Shown: positions 35,901 to 47,100 of the stretch, piece by piece
How the letters are laid out: each line of letters begins with the position of its first letter
Position numbering within the stretch: the first letter of the stretch is position 1
NCBI GenBank assembly: GCA_033220425.1
Contig: CM065648.1
Location: 5,146,001 to 5,210,000 of the forward strand
Length of the DNA stretch: 64,000 bases
Origin: Lepraria neglecta
Lineage: Eukaryota > Ascomycota > Lecanoromycetes > Lecanorales > Stereocaulaceae
Reading direction: 5' to 3'
Notes under the pieces: generated by a model
Databases searched by the model: none
Told to the model about the DNA's origin: nothing
Seen by the model: only the letters and a program-made list of their open reading frames with translations
Program-made: the position numbers and the translations under genes

Positions 35901-36432
35901 TTAGGTATATAGAAGAGAAGGAGACTATATAAATGATAGTAAAGATAAGCTCTAAGTATCTATAAATAGAAGAACTATATATAGGGTAGGTCTAGAGATA
36001 GTAGATATATAAAAGCTGACGCTAAGCTATTATTGGCTAGTATAGTATATATATATTATCTCTAAAAAATGTTGTAATCGTATATTTGGAAGCTTCTAGG
36101 GTCTAGATCGTAAGGTCTAAAAAGGGCTGTACTATAACTTTACTTAGGGCGATAATATACTATTCTGTATTAATCTATCTATAAGCCTAATACACGCCGG
36201 TGTTATTTAGGATGTTTACGGACCCCGAGAGGTATCTCTATATACTTATTTTGTAGTATTATCGTCATATACCCCGCCGGCGGTATTAGTAAATATACTA
36301 TATTTTTGACTCAAGGTTTTTAAGGAAACTCGTCCTTTCCGATAACCCCCCTCTTAAACCATTTAAAACCATTAGTAACTACTAGTTTTAATGGTTTAAA
36401 CCGTTTGATTTTCAGATTAGACTACTAACCAC

Positions 36433-37338
36433 TTAAAACCTAGTAGTTGGTCCGGTTTGCCCTCCCGAACCAACGGTTTGGACCACTAATAGCCTTGGAC
36501 TAGTAGTAGTAGCAAAGGCAGATAGAAGAAGTATAGAGCCCTTCATGACCGCGGTCTCGATGAAGGCAGTGTTGCCCTTAAAATGAAGCACATCCCAATG
36601 GTCACGCCGAACTTGGAGGAGATTGAGGGTCATCTGATTGTTGGGGGTTTCCCCATGCAAACTATCCCATTTTTCAACATTTAAATGCGTCCCTGGACGA
36701 TTGATCTGTCTGTCGTACCAAAGGGGAAGAGCCAGAAGCATGATTAAGCAAACTTGTAACCCCGGGATAGCAAGTATCTTGACCCAAGTCCATTCTGCGT
36801 GAACAATTTCTAGGAGCCAGGCCGTGAGTCCAGAACAGACGACTAACACCAAGGCGATCAGTCCCAGACTTTGCTTAAAAGCTGTCTCGCCTCTGAGGTT
36901 GCCTAAACCTATGAGAATCTGGTTCCTAGGAAGGGGTGGTCTTGAACCAAGGGCAACTATTGGTGTTGTCGCTTCACTAAAATACCGCTTTGATTTGGTA
37001 ATCTTCATCCCTTGAGACGAAATCTGTGCTACCACAAAATCACAGTGGAACAGAGATCCTGCAGCTGCCGATTCCCTCGGCAGAAAGCCAAAGATCCCCC
37101 GGACCGAGTCGAGGTTGAAGCCGGCGGACGAACAGTAACCGAGCCCTAATGCAAGTTTGATAGAGCTCTTGACCAAGCCTAATATCCCCAAAAGAGACAG
37201 TGACGAGGCGACTACGGTCCCCCATCCTAAGGGGGAAGCCAAAGCGTTCCTCTCAACGCCGTCTGTAGCAAACAGTCCAAGAAGCGCAGCGAGGTCTTGA
37301 GACCCGCTAGCAAGAGCACTTGCCGTGGAATCAGACAT
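36433..37338 (-). CDS. Putative multi-pass membrane protein, 3' end replaced by hAT sequence
   Basis: The frame is open to 37386, but the Met at 37338 (MSDSTASALASGSQDLAALL) is a better start, giving 301 residues. The N-terminal half has GLFATDGVERN, a motif I associate with uncharacterised fungal membrane proteins (memory only). Hydrophobic segments are around PLGWGTVVASSLSLLGILGL, SLGLIALVLVVCSGLTAWLL and ILAIPGLQVCLIMLLALPLW, with a fourth near the end. Base composition is normal and no RIP stop is present. The last 17 or so codons (36433-36488) lie in the terminal repeat of the hAT element, so the native C-terminus has been cut off. No introns needed. Whether it is expressed cannot be seen. 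Confidence 0.6.
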   Translation of the reverse strand: MSDSTASALASGSQDLAALLGLFATDGVERNALASPLGWGTVVASSLSLLGILGLVKSSIKLALGLGYCSSAGFNLDSVRGIFGFLPRESAAAGSLFHCDFVVAQISSQGMKITKSKRYFSEATTPIVALGSRPPLPRNQILIGLGNLRGETAFKQSLGLIALVLVVCSGLTAWLLEIVHAEWTWVKILAIPGLQVCLIMLLALPLWYDRQINRPGTHLNVEKWDSLHGETPNNQMTLNLLQVRRDHWDVLHFKGNTAFIETAVMKGSILLLSAFATTTSPRLLVVQTVGSGGQTGPTTRF

Positions 37339-37946
37339 AGTAGATAGTAGACAATGTAGTGCTTTGTGTACACTGAAAAAACGCAAGGCTTCTGCAGTAA
37401 ATAATATTCTCGCAAGGCAACAAAATGCTGCGAGCCTGCAGGATACGGCGTTTACGCCACATCACGCGTAATGCGTTGTCGAATCCTTCAAACTCATCAT
37501 CCCCCGGAAATAGGACGCCACACTTAACCTTCCCAAGCCATTTAACTATAAGCTTAAACCCCTCCTTAGATCATAGAAGTAGAGGAGCGTTGGAAGTGTC
37601 ATGCACTGACCTTCCCGATAAACATGATCGTGATGATTTCTTCAACTTCCGCTTCTCACTCTGAAGGCGAACAGGTGCTGCTTTCCCCTGAACCGGGGCT
37701 GAGCACTTTGGAGCATTCCCTGAGCCGACATTTGAGCTGCGTGGGGCAGTGCAAAGGCGCAGCATGCGGGAACTTGGTTTGAGTTGGCACATTGTTGATC
37801 TATTGTTTGAATATAGCGACTTCTGTGGTGAGCTCAAGGACTGGGTAAGACCTCGAATTCTATTTGAGGATTTTAATATCAATGTAGGGGTAGAGTGCGT
37901 CGATCGAATCGGGGTCCGTGCACGACAGATCTTGATGCCGATATAA
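37339..37946. other. Intergenic or upstream region without a convincing gene
   Basis: Normal composition. Short overlapping frames occur on both strands (e.g. 37571-37882 minus, 103 codons; 37425-37664 plus) without domain, signal peptide or codon pattern that favours one of them. Confidence 0.4.
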
Positions 37947-38126
37947 TCGCTACAGTGGGACTGTGGGTTAGTGTGTCTTATGATCAGATGCGGTTTCAGC
38001 CATGCGCCATGACCATGGGCTATAGCGAGAGATCCGTGCTTCCTGAGAGCACTATTTATATAAGTATCCCATCAGTAGTAGGCTCTTCAGTCGAGTTTAT
38101 CTCTTTTAGAGCTATAGTAGTTCTTT
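37947..38126 (+). repeat. Repeat A1 of Ngaro N1
   Basis: 180 bp from TCGCTACAGTGGGACTG to GTAGTTCTTT, matching A2 at 42104-42283 over its full length. Differences are nearly all C/T or G/A. Most of a plus-strand ORF at 37895-38257 lies in this repeat and is not a gene. Confidence 0.9.
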
Positions 38127-38254
38127 TTATATTAATTGAGCCTAGATATATATTAGCCCATCCATCCTTTCATCCGATCTATACTTATATTCTTCTATAC
38201 CTCTTTCTAAGTATAAATACCTTAGTATTACCTAGTTATAGCCGTCGCTACACG

Positions 38255-39260
38255 TAAATCAGCCTCTAAGAAAGCCTCTAAGATAGCCCCTAAGACGAAC
38301 TCTAAACAAGCTAAAACAGCCACCCGGAGGGCTACTACACCCCCTCTCGAATTATAGGTATCTACTACCTCTTCGGGAACTATCAGCCTAAGCCTCATCG
38401 ACGAAATACCTCCTCCTAGTTATCGTAATTAAATTCGCAAGTTAAAATACCGCCTAGCGGCGCTAGAGGACCAGCGCAATTACCAGGATCGCTATCGAGT
38501 CTATAAATTATATAGTTACCGTCGCCGTCATCGTTATTACTATTTATCTATTTCTAGTACTAACTTAGAGGAGGGAGATAGCATAATAGTCTCTTTTAGG
38601 TATACCGAAGGTAAGAAACCCTTTTTTAGTCTCTATAAGCGCTATTATACTATTAATATTAAATATTTTAAGTAAATCTTCTTTAGAATATTTAAAACGG
38701 AATACCTTATAAAGCTAGCCTATAACTATACTAATCGTATAGATAGCGATATAGTCTAGGAAACCAACGAGTTAGTATACCTCCTATAGTATTTCGAGGT
38801 ATATAGCTAGGCCGTTTATCACTTTGCGTACTCTATAGTAAGTATATAGTTATAGGTAGCCCTTTCGGACTATCGCCTTCGCCTTATAGAGCTATATATA
38901 TACTATAAATTTAACTCTATCCGCGTATACTATTACGTATTCGTTACTATATATATCCTAAGTAGTTATAATAATCTAGTAGCCTAATCGATTAATAATA
39001 GATACTATTTAGACCTCTTAGTCTAAAGGATATCCGTATAGAGCGAGACTAGGTTATATATAGATAGTAGTACCTTAAAATCCTCCTCTTCAGGCCTATT
39101 TATATATAGATTATTTAATAGTAGCTACTATCTACACGACCGCTGCAGATATCTTTATATCTATTCTATATATTAGTAGAATTACCTAGCGAATACGTGC
39201 TTAAGGGCTAACTTAGCCTCGAATAACGCTAACTTAATACTACTAGTAAATCGAATTTCT
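38255..39260 (+). pseudogene. Ngaro N1 ORF1 (gag-like) with a CCHC-like remnant
   Basis: It begins with a Lys/Ala/Ser-rich basic segment (ASKKASKIAPKTNSKQAK), then a helical region (RKLKYRLAALEDQRNYQDRY). It ends near 39150-39200 with YIYSIYQQNYLANTC, which fits C-x2-C-x3-H-x4-C when the Tyr residues are read as RIP products of Cys and His. Position and make-up fit a nucleic-acid-binding Gag. Confidence 0.55.
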
Positions 39261-39479
39261 AAGTCGAAATAACTCCTAGAGCACCCGCAGGTACCTATAT
39301 CGCTACTATACGTCGTAGAAGGTTTTCTATACTTACTCGTCAACTTATCTAATCTAGATCTACTCTATCAGGGCCCGTTATATATTAATAGTTAGTATAA
39401 ATAGTTAAAGAATCACCTCGATTAAACCTTCGCTAAGACCCTAGCGGCTATTCTTCGGAAGGGGGCAAAAATCGGGTAT

Positions 39480-40960
39480 AGAGGTATAGACCTCTAATAC
39501 TTTAGTTAAAACTACTAATTAGTATATATAGCACTAGAGATATTAACTGCGGACCTTTAAAAATAGCTTTAGTATAACTAGTTAACTTAAGTCGACTATT
39601 AAACGGAGCCCCGGTACGTTTATTTGCCGCTAGGTTTGGTCCCGAAGTATAATAGGGGTTAGAGATAGATTTATAACCTCTTATTTCTATACGGTAGCTT
39701 AGTTAATAACGGTATACCTTACGATTAGAGTACCCTAGAGTATATAACGTATAATAACGCCGTAGACGCGCTGCTATAACAAGGTCTAGGGGCTTAATTC
39801 GTTAAGCGAGACCTGAAAGACGCCTTTCGTTATATTCTAGAGCTACTTTAGACTAGTAGCTACTAGGTTTCTACTACAATGGTTTCTACTAGAAAGAACG
39901 CTATCTACCCTTTAGTTTATATATAGTACCGTTCCTCTTTAATCTATTTATAAAGGTAGTTAACTAGATTATAACCGCAGTATTACTATAGGCTATAGTA
40001 TTATACTACTTGGACGATTTCTTCGCTATTCTAGCACTATAAGCTAACGCTATCGTATATAGCCATTAATTCGATCAAGTATATAACGAATTAGGCCTAT
40101 TAGTTAACTATTCGAAAGATACGATAGGTATAAAAGTCGATTTTATAGGAATTAAATTCGATAGTATCCTTATATAGATATAACTCCCTCCGGATAAGCT
40201 AGATAGGGTAAGAAATATAGCGTAAAGCCTCCTTAAAAGGCCTATAATCCTATATTTAGAGCTCGAGTCGATAGTCGGTTTTCTGTCATTTGCCGCCAAA
40301 ATTATAGTTCTAGGAAGGGCCTTCTTAAGGCGACTTTTTAACGTAATTCGAAGGCTAGTAGCTATCCTATATATTACCGCAGCTATAAAGGCTAATCTAC
40401 TATAGTAGTATACCTTCTTAAAGGATTAGAATGGCCTAAAACTACTACGTCACGTCGTTAGTCGATAATCGTAGTATATATAGACTAATACCTCTAGGAG
40501 GCTTGGGATAGGAGGCTATATTCTTAATCACCTCGTCTATTTATACTCGATCCAGGACATCTTAAGTATACTAGTTACTATATACTATTATCGTAAAGAT
40601 ATATAATTTAAAGAAATAAAGGCTATTCTTCACGCGATTCAGCTATAGTTAGAATAACTTCGGGGATTAAAATTAACCCTTTATTGCGATAATAATACCT
40701 ATATCTATAGGCTATATAAATCCTCGATCCGTAGACCAGCTATAGCCCTACTAAGGGATATAGCTATACTTATAGCTAGATATAATATCTACTTGGTTCC
40801 GGAATAGATCCTAACAGAAGCTAACTAACTGGCTAATAACCTCTTGCGATTCCGGTATCGAAAAATCGCTAACAGATACCCTTAGCTAGATTACCTAGCT
40901 ATATCTCCGCCGAGTCAGGGCGGGACCTACTATAATCTTGGTATAGTCAGACCGTACTAC
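39480..40960 (+). pseudogene. Ngaro N1 reverse transcriptase and RNase H
   Basis: The RT fingers read PLGLVPKYNRGQRQIYNL (about 39620-39680) and VKRDLKDAFRYI (39800), typical of DIRS/Ngaro RT. The catalytic box YYLDDFFAI (about 40003-40032) is intact. The connection reads GFLSFAAKIIVLGRAFLRRL near 40270-40335. RNase H lies at about 40500-40860 (IGGYI, KEIKAILHAI, LYCDNNTY, ILTEAN). Several TAG stops interrupt. Confidence 0.85.
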
Positions 40961-41229
40961 TATAAGAAGCCGCTTAACTCCTATAGTAGGGGTTAGTAAT
41001 AAAAACTCGAAAAACGTATACTATACTAACGCAGTTATATATTATCTACTATATACTTAGGGGGATTATACCTCCCTTTCTAGCGATAGTAAACTTATTA
41101 GCTAGTTAGATAGTAGATCTTAGTACGAAACGGGTCAAGGTAAAGATAGTTAAGGCCTATTTAATAGGCGTCAGATTAGCGTATATAGATATAGGCTATA
41201 GAGGCCTCTTAGTATTTTATAACCCGTAA

Positions 41230-41910
41230 TTAGAATATATAATAGCGGGTATACGACGCCTATAGAGCGAGGCGGGAATAAAAGAAAGATATCCTATTAC
41301 TAAGGATCTACTTCTATAAATCCTCTCTTATTTTAACTAGTATAATAAGATTAGTTCAATATTATATACGGTCTTTTACCTCGTATTCGTCGTATTCCTC
41401 TATATAGGGGAGTTTACCTATACCGTAAGTAATTATAATAATTATAAATTCAGCTAGTAGTTCCTAACTCGTCGCTTAGTAAGGCTATATAAGAACTATC
41501 TAGAGCTTACCCTCCTAGTATTAAAAGCGGACCCTTTTAGGCGGGGTATTACCCTTACTATCGTAGCTTCCGGCGATAGAGTATATATAGTTAAGACGTT
41601 ACGCTATTTATTTAAGTAGAAGACCGTACTAAATAGTCCTCTCTTCTAGCTAGGAGGCTCTATATTTATAAGGGAAATTACTATAAGTTACCTCCGTTAA
41701 GTACTTATATTACTTAGGATAGACTATTCAGGATAATCCTTCTATAGAGGGGCCGCTATCTCTATATAAGAAGTAGACCTTAGTAATAAAGAGATCTAGC
41801 TATTAGGGCGATAGAAGTCGGACTTCTATTATCTATATATAGTCACTTATCCTAAGCGAATACTTATAGTATTACGTCGGTACTAGCAGCGCTAGTACTG
41901 GCGATACTCG
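41230..41910 (+). pseudogene. Ngaro N1 tyrosine recombinase
   Basis: C-terminal catalytic domain with box I Arg in LAFVGFLRIGEF-type sequence near 41380-41420 (frame partly broken). The box II motif near 41715-41745 reads SG-stop-SFYRGAAIS, equivalent to GHSFRRGAA; the intact-looking relative in N2 reads SGYSFCRGAATS. Then come LGR-stop-KSDFYYLYIVTYPKRI, which contains the expected catalytic Tyr. It would integrate circular DNA by strand exchange. Inactivated by RIP. Confidence 0.82.
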
Positions 41911-41971
41911 CTAGGAGCTACCCTGCGAGGCCTTCCGCTAAAACCCTCTACGGGGGTATTATTTAGGTATT

Positions 41972-42103
41972 TAGGAGTTTTCTAGCGCTGAGGCACCTTT
42001 TATAGCCTTTCTAGGCTTACTAGCCCTAGCGTTAGACCGCCTAAATATCTATTTACATATCTATTTATGCCGGTATATATAGCTTCAGGAGTAAGAATAC
42101 TAA
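41972..42103 (+). repeat. Repeat B1 of Ngaro N1
   Basis: 132 bp from TAGGAGTTTTCTAGCGC to GTAAGAATACTAA, directly abutting A2. Same length as B2. Confidence 0.9.
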
Positions 42104-42283
42104 TCGCTATAGTAGAACTACAGGTTAGTATATCTCATAATCAGATGCGGTTTCAGCTATACGCTATGACTATAGACTATAGCGAGAAATCCGTACTTTC
42201 TAAAAGCACTATTTATATAAGTATCCTACCAGTAGTAGGCTCTTCAGTCGAGTTCATCTCTTTTAGAGCTATAGTAGTTCTTT
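42104..42283 (+). repeat. Repeat A2 of Ngaro N1
   Basis: 180-bp copy of A1 starting TCGCTATAGTAGAACTAC. An 80-codon ORF at 42067-42309 spans B1/A2 and is a repeat artefact. Confidence 0.9.
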
Positions 42284-42354
42284 CCCGCCTACTCGCACCT
42301 TATATATAGCCTATATATAGCCTATCTACACTCCAGGTCTATACCGCCTAGGTA

Positions 42355-42486
42355 TAGGAGTTTTCTAGCGCTGGGGCACCTGTTGTAGCCTTTCTAGGCT
42401 TACTAGCCCTGGCGTTAGACCGCCCAAGCATCTATTTATATATCCACTTGTGCCGGTATATATAGCTTCAGGAGTAAGAACACTAA
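42355..42486 (+). repeat. Repeat B2 of Ngaro N1
   Basis: 132-bp copy of B1 ending GTAAGAACACTAA; host sequence begins at 42487. The 71-bp spacer 42284-42354 with TATATAGCC repeats is conserved in N2 (31298-31368) and N3 (60477-60547). Confidence 0.9.
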
Positions 42487-42796
42487 TTATCCTTTAGGGA
42501 GTGATTTGTAATTCTGCAAATCCTCTGCAGAGATCTTCGAGTATGCCCGCAGGAGTTTCGGTCGTCCTATTTAGCGTGTTCAAAGGTATCTAGAAAGCTT
42601 GGCCTTCGTGATAGCTTCTACCCTTATCTAATAGAAATTATTATTTCGTAAACTACAATCTACACTCAAGAAGTTTGTATATGAAGTTTCAATACGACTC
42701 TAACGCTATTATAGTTATTATACTTTATTAGTATATTATAGTAGATAATTAGAATACTAGGTATTATTATTACCAAGTATGTGATTGCTTGATTAT
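42487..42796. other. Short non-element stretch, no gene seen
   Basis: The first 200 bp have ordinary composition, then the sequence becomes AT-rich towards the solo LTR. No coding signal. Confidence 0.4.
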
Positions 42797-43142
42797 TGTT
42801 ACGAACCGTGCGTACCGGTATCGTATATAGATTATTCTTAATAGGGATAGGGGTATAGTGTATAAGAGGATGAAGTAGGCTTCAAATATTACTAGACGAT
42901 TCTAGTATATAATAAGATATATTTAGTACCTAGTATAAAATCTATTATATATAGTAATAAGTAAGTAGGAAGTTGAGCACGATGCTCTAAGTAGTAAGTA
43001 ATACTCTTTATATATAGATATAGGAAATTCATGCCAAGGCTTTGCTCGCCATGCTCGATGCGCGAGTATAACGAGCATCACTTATACTTGAGCGTTCGCG
43101 GCCCTAGGGTATATCCTATACCCCTGGACCCTGGTTGTAACA
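42797..43142 (-). repeat. Solo LTR of a gypsy element (type 2-like)
   Basis: TGTTACGAAC to TTGTAACA, 346 bp, related over its first part to the LTRs at 1875-2304, 43211-43677 and 50018-50449; the 3' third is divergent. No internal region is attached. Flanking pentamers (ATTAT and CGTTG) do not match, so no target duplication supports a clean solo LTR. Confidence 0.7.
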
Positions 43143-43210
43143 CGTTGGTTGTTACTATATAGCTGGTTTTCCAAAAATTTGGCCCATTTCGCCCGCCTTC
43201 CCTACCCTCG

Positions 43211-43677
43211 TGTTACGAACCGTGTTGCGTACCGACGGTCGTAGGTGGATTGATTCTCAATAGGGGATAGAGGTATAACCATACAAGATGGTAAAGCAGG
43301 CTTCAAGTGATGCTAAGCGGGTCTAGTATATAATTAGATAATATATATTCAGTGCCTAGCCTAAGAGATCTATCGTATATAGTAAATAATTAAATAGTAA
43401 GTTAAGCACGATACTCTAAGTAGTAAGTAGTACTCCGTATATATAGATATACGAAATCCCCGCCAAGCATTCTTAATCGTACTAATTATACTACTATTAT
43501 TACTATTATTATTCTTGATCGTACTAATTATACTACTATTATTACTATCGTCGCTTAGTATACTAGGCCTTAGAGTCTTATTCAAGTTAGATACTAATTC
43601 GTTCGACTTAGTACTAAGCCTATTTAATAACGTTCGATAACTATATATTTAAGATAGTACGGTTACGGCTTATAATA
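43211..43677 (-). repeat. 3' LTR of G2 (type 2, 467 bp)
   Basis: It is 35 bp longer than its partner because of an internal tandem duplication around 43463-43560 (CGTACTAATTATACTACTAT repeated). A polypurine tract (minus strand AAGAGAGGGAGC) follows at about 43680-43694. A 71-codon ORF at 43370-43585 is part of the LTR. Confidence 0.9.
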
Positions 43678-43689
43678 TTAGCTCCCTCT

Positions 43690-44160
43690 CTTAGATTTCT
43701 CGTCCCGAGAAACTATCTATCCTTTATACTAGCCTAACGTACTAGATAATCTACTAACCCCTCTATCCGATCGAAGGAACTCGCTACTAAGCTATCCGAG
43801 TTTATAATACGACTGTATTCCCGATACGTTACTAGTGGCAAGTAGTACCTAATAGGTACGGGTTCTAATAGATACTCTAGCTATATAGGTAGCGGTAGGA
43901 AGTGCGACCTTATAGTATCGCCTCTTAAAATATATTATATCGAAAAGCGGCGAAACGAGCTTCGCTTAGAGGTAGATAACGTACTATCTAAATTTATATA
44001 TATCTAATTATAACTAAATACTATAGAAGCCGAGAAGAAGAAGATAGTAGACTAAAAGTTATAGAATATTAAGGAGCTGGAGGAAGACTAGCGCTCTACT
44101 CCTTGTATCCCTAATGACTAGATGTTCAATGTCTCGTCCGAATAGTTTAGCTTCCTAGAT
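43690..44160 (+). pseudogene. Antisense Cys-rich ORF of G2 (RIP-degraded)
   Basis: Same position and strand as 4231-4602 in G1. Aligned pieces: RFLVPRNYLSFI at the start, RYVTSGK then YIGSGRKCDLIVSPLKI in the middle, NIKELEED and MFNVSSEQF at the end. Stops replace former Cys, Trp or Gln codons. Conservation of the downstream tail supports an original product of about 170 residues. Confidence 0.6.
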
Positions 44161-44179
44161 AGAACTAATTTGTCCTCCT

Positions 44180-47100
44180 TCTCGATTATTCACGGAACTT
44201 CTATAGAAGGTCCTAGCAGTTCCGGAGGTTCCTAAGAGGTTCCTAGGTATTTTCGGTATCGTTATACTCTTTCTATTTAACTAGATATTTCTAATTAACC
44301 TAATTTAGAATCCTCTCGACCTCGAACTCTATTTCTTCCTTAATATTATAATAGAATATTTCCTATAAGGGTATATTAGAGTCTACTAGCTCTAAGAGTA
44401 AGATATAGAATACCGAATATACCTTGGCGTTAGGTAGAAGCTCGAGTTTATAGTTAATAGGTCCTTTTACCTATTTAATTAAGAATAGTCTAACCTTAAC
44501 GTAATCTAGTTTCTTATTTAGTCTTATTATTCTTATATTTTTTATTAGGAGATATACTTTATCCCCCTCTTTTAGCTAAGGAATATTCTTTCTTTTCTTA
44601 TTAACCTATTCCTTTAACCTATTATTAGAGTTCTTAATTAATTTCTATATATCTTTATATAAATCCTTTAACTCTTCTACCTTAACTAAGGCTTTTTCTA
44701 TATTAGGCCCTTCCTTTAGTTATAGAAATATATTTATATTCTTTCCGTAGTTAGTAAAGAATAGTATTAGGCCCGTTATATCTAACCTCTTGTTATTATA
44801 TACTAGTTATACTATTAGAAGTAGTAAAACCTAGTTATCTTATTTTTGGTTTATATAATATCTTAGATATACTTCTATTATCTAATTCGCACGTTCTATT
44901 TATCTATTAGTCTATAGGTAATATACTATTAATATCCGAAGTTTGGTTCTAATTACTACTATAAATATTCTCTAGTAGTTAGAAGTAAATAACTTATCTC
45001 TATTAGATATTATTGATTTTGGTATACTATAATTTCTTATTAGTTTATTAAGTAGTATAAAGGCTAACTAATCTACTTTATAGATTTCCTTGAACGGTAT
45101 TATTATTATATACTTTATTAATGTATCTATAATAACTATAATTAAGTTAAAAGTATCTTACGTAGCTAGATTCTTTAATAGTAATAGCTTGACTATAAAG
45201 TCTATTATAATATTATCCTATAGTAACTCTAGTATAGGAGTAAACTATATTTATCCGTATTTAGTATATCGTATAGACTTATTCTACTAGTATTGGATAT
45301 ATCCTTTAATATATTATTTAACGCGCGCTCGAAGCTTCGGCGCTATATATCCTTATCCTAGGAGTTCTATTATCTTAGATACTCCTAGGTAATCTTATAA
45401 AGGGTCGTCGTAGTAATCTCTAATTACTTCTTTAATATATATATCAGGTAAATAGGTCTTATCCTAGTATTTAAGTAATACTAAATTTTACTAATCCTTT
45501 CTCAGTTTTATTACGAATATATTATTATTATAGGCCTTTATAATCCTATTAGTTATATTAGGTCCTAATATATAAAGGGTCGTAGCTAATACCTAGTATA
45601 GTACTAATGATCCGTCCGCTTCTTTCTTTAGGATTAGTTATTCTATAATATTTCTTTTCTCTATATAGTCTAATCGCCTACTAAGGGTATCTACTTAACT
45701 ATTATCCTTTCCTAGGGTATAGGTTATCTTGAATTTATATTAACCTAATAGTTCTAACTATCGAACTTATCTTCTATTTAGCTCTTTTATTATTATAAAG
45801 TTAAGAAGATTCTTATAATCTATAAAGATAGTTAGATCTAAGTAGCTCTCTATATATACTCGCTAGTTTTATAATATATAAACTACGATAAGTAGTTCCT
45901 TATATATATTATAGTTCTATTCTACTACTAATATCTTTCTTAAATAGTAGGTAACTAGATACTACTTTTAGTCTTCTATTTAATATAGATATACTCTAAT
46001 TCTAAGATCCGAGGTATCTATTTTAATACGGGCCGGTTTATTAGCCTGAAAGGTATAGAGTACTAGTAGATCTATATATACTTTATTTAATATATTAAAT
46101 AATTCCTATTAGTCCTTTCTCTATATAAATCTAATATCCTTCTTTATAATATCTATTAGAGATAGTACTCTCTTTAAATAGCCTTTAATAAACTTCCTAT
46201 TAAAGTTAGTAAATCCTAAGAAGCTTTATACTACTTTGACGTTCTATAGTATAGGCTATTCTACTATAGCTTTGATTTTCTCTAGGCTTATACGAATACC
46301 TTCTATACTAACTATAAATCCTAGAAATTCTACTAACTATTAATAAAATTCGTACTTTTCTGGCTTAAGGAGAAGTTTCGCTTATAATAGATATCTAAGG
46401 ATATCCTATATATACTCGATATATTCTTCCTTATTCTTAGAATAAATTAGTATATCGTCAAGGTACGCTATTACTATTCGATCTAAATATACTTATATAA
46501 TATTATGAATAAGTACTTAGCAGGTTACTAGTACGTTAGTAAGTCTAAACGGTATTACTAGATACTTATAGTAGCTATATCTTATTCGGAAGGTAGTTTT
46601 CTATTCTTCGCCTTCTTTTATCTAAATTAGATTATATACGCCTCTAAGATCTAGTTTAGTAAATATCTTTACTTTCCTAAGCTAATTCTATAGCTCGCTA
46701 ATATTAGATAAAGAGTATCTATTCTTAATTATAATATTATTTATCTTTTAATAGTTAATATATAGTCTTAAGCTTCTATCCTTCTTTAGTATAAAGAGGA
46801 TTAGGTAACCTACTAGTAATTTAGATTCCTAAATAAATCCCTTTTTAAGATTCTTATTAATATACCCGCGAAGTACTTTAAGTTCCTTCTCTAATAATAT
46901 ATAAATAGGTCTAAATATTAGCGCCTTACTAGGTTCGAGTTCGATCTCGTAATCCTCTAGTTAGTACTTAGGTAACGCTTTTACGCTCGTCTCTTCCTTG
47001 AATAGGTATACCTACTATTTATATTCCTAAGGGATTATAGAAGGTTCGTCTTTTCCTTTAATAGCTCTCTCTTTAGTATCCTACTAACCCTTACTAGTAA

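Larger units (their letters stand above)
33977..36488 (+). mobile_element. hAT transposon, 5'-truncated, ending in the 3' end of a host gene
   Basis: hAT transposase sequence is found at 33977-34165 and, after an inserted Helitron, at 35180-35900. The 3' end at 36481-36488 reads GACCACTA, i.e. inverse of TAGTGGTC (from CAGTGGTC), preceded by an AACC-rich subterminal region and a palindrome (about 36356-36402). The next 8 bp, ATAGCCTT, would be the hAT-sized target duplication; its partner is not seen because the 5' end is missing. Confidence 0.7.
37947..42486 (+). mobile_element. Complete Ngaro-type YR retrotransposon (N1) with split direct repeats
   Basis: Structure A1 (37947-38126, 180 bp), body, B1 (41972-42103, 132 bp), A2 (42104-42283, 180 bp), a 71-bp spacer, B2 (42355-42486, 132 bp). 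This A1-body-B1-A2-B2 order is diagnostic of Ngaro-like elements. The body encodes a gag-like ORF1, RT-RNase H and a tyrosine recombinase, and no DDE integrase. Flanks are host-like on both sides. A1 is much less RIP-mutated than the body. The element is non-functional through many stops. Confidence 0.88.

Noticed and set aside
37895-38257. 120-codon plus ORF as a host gene
   Set aside because: Most of it is repeat A1 of the Ngaro element; the same frame appears at 42067-42309 in A2.
42797-43142. Target duplication around the solo LTR
   Set aside because: Flanking pentamers ATTAT and CGTTG differ by more than RIP changes.
45090-45290. 66-codon plus ORF in G2
   Set aside because: Antisense shadow of the integrase core; the same shadow occurs at 5657-5860 in G1.
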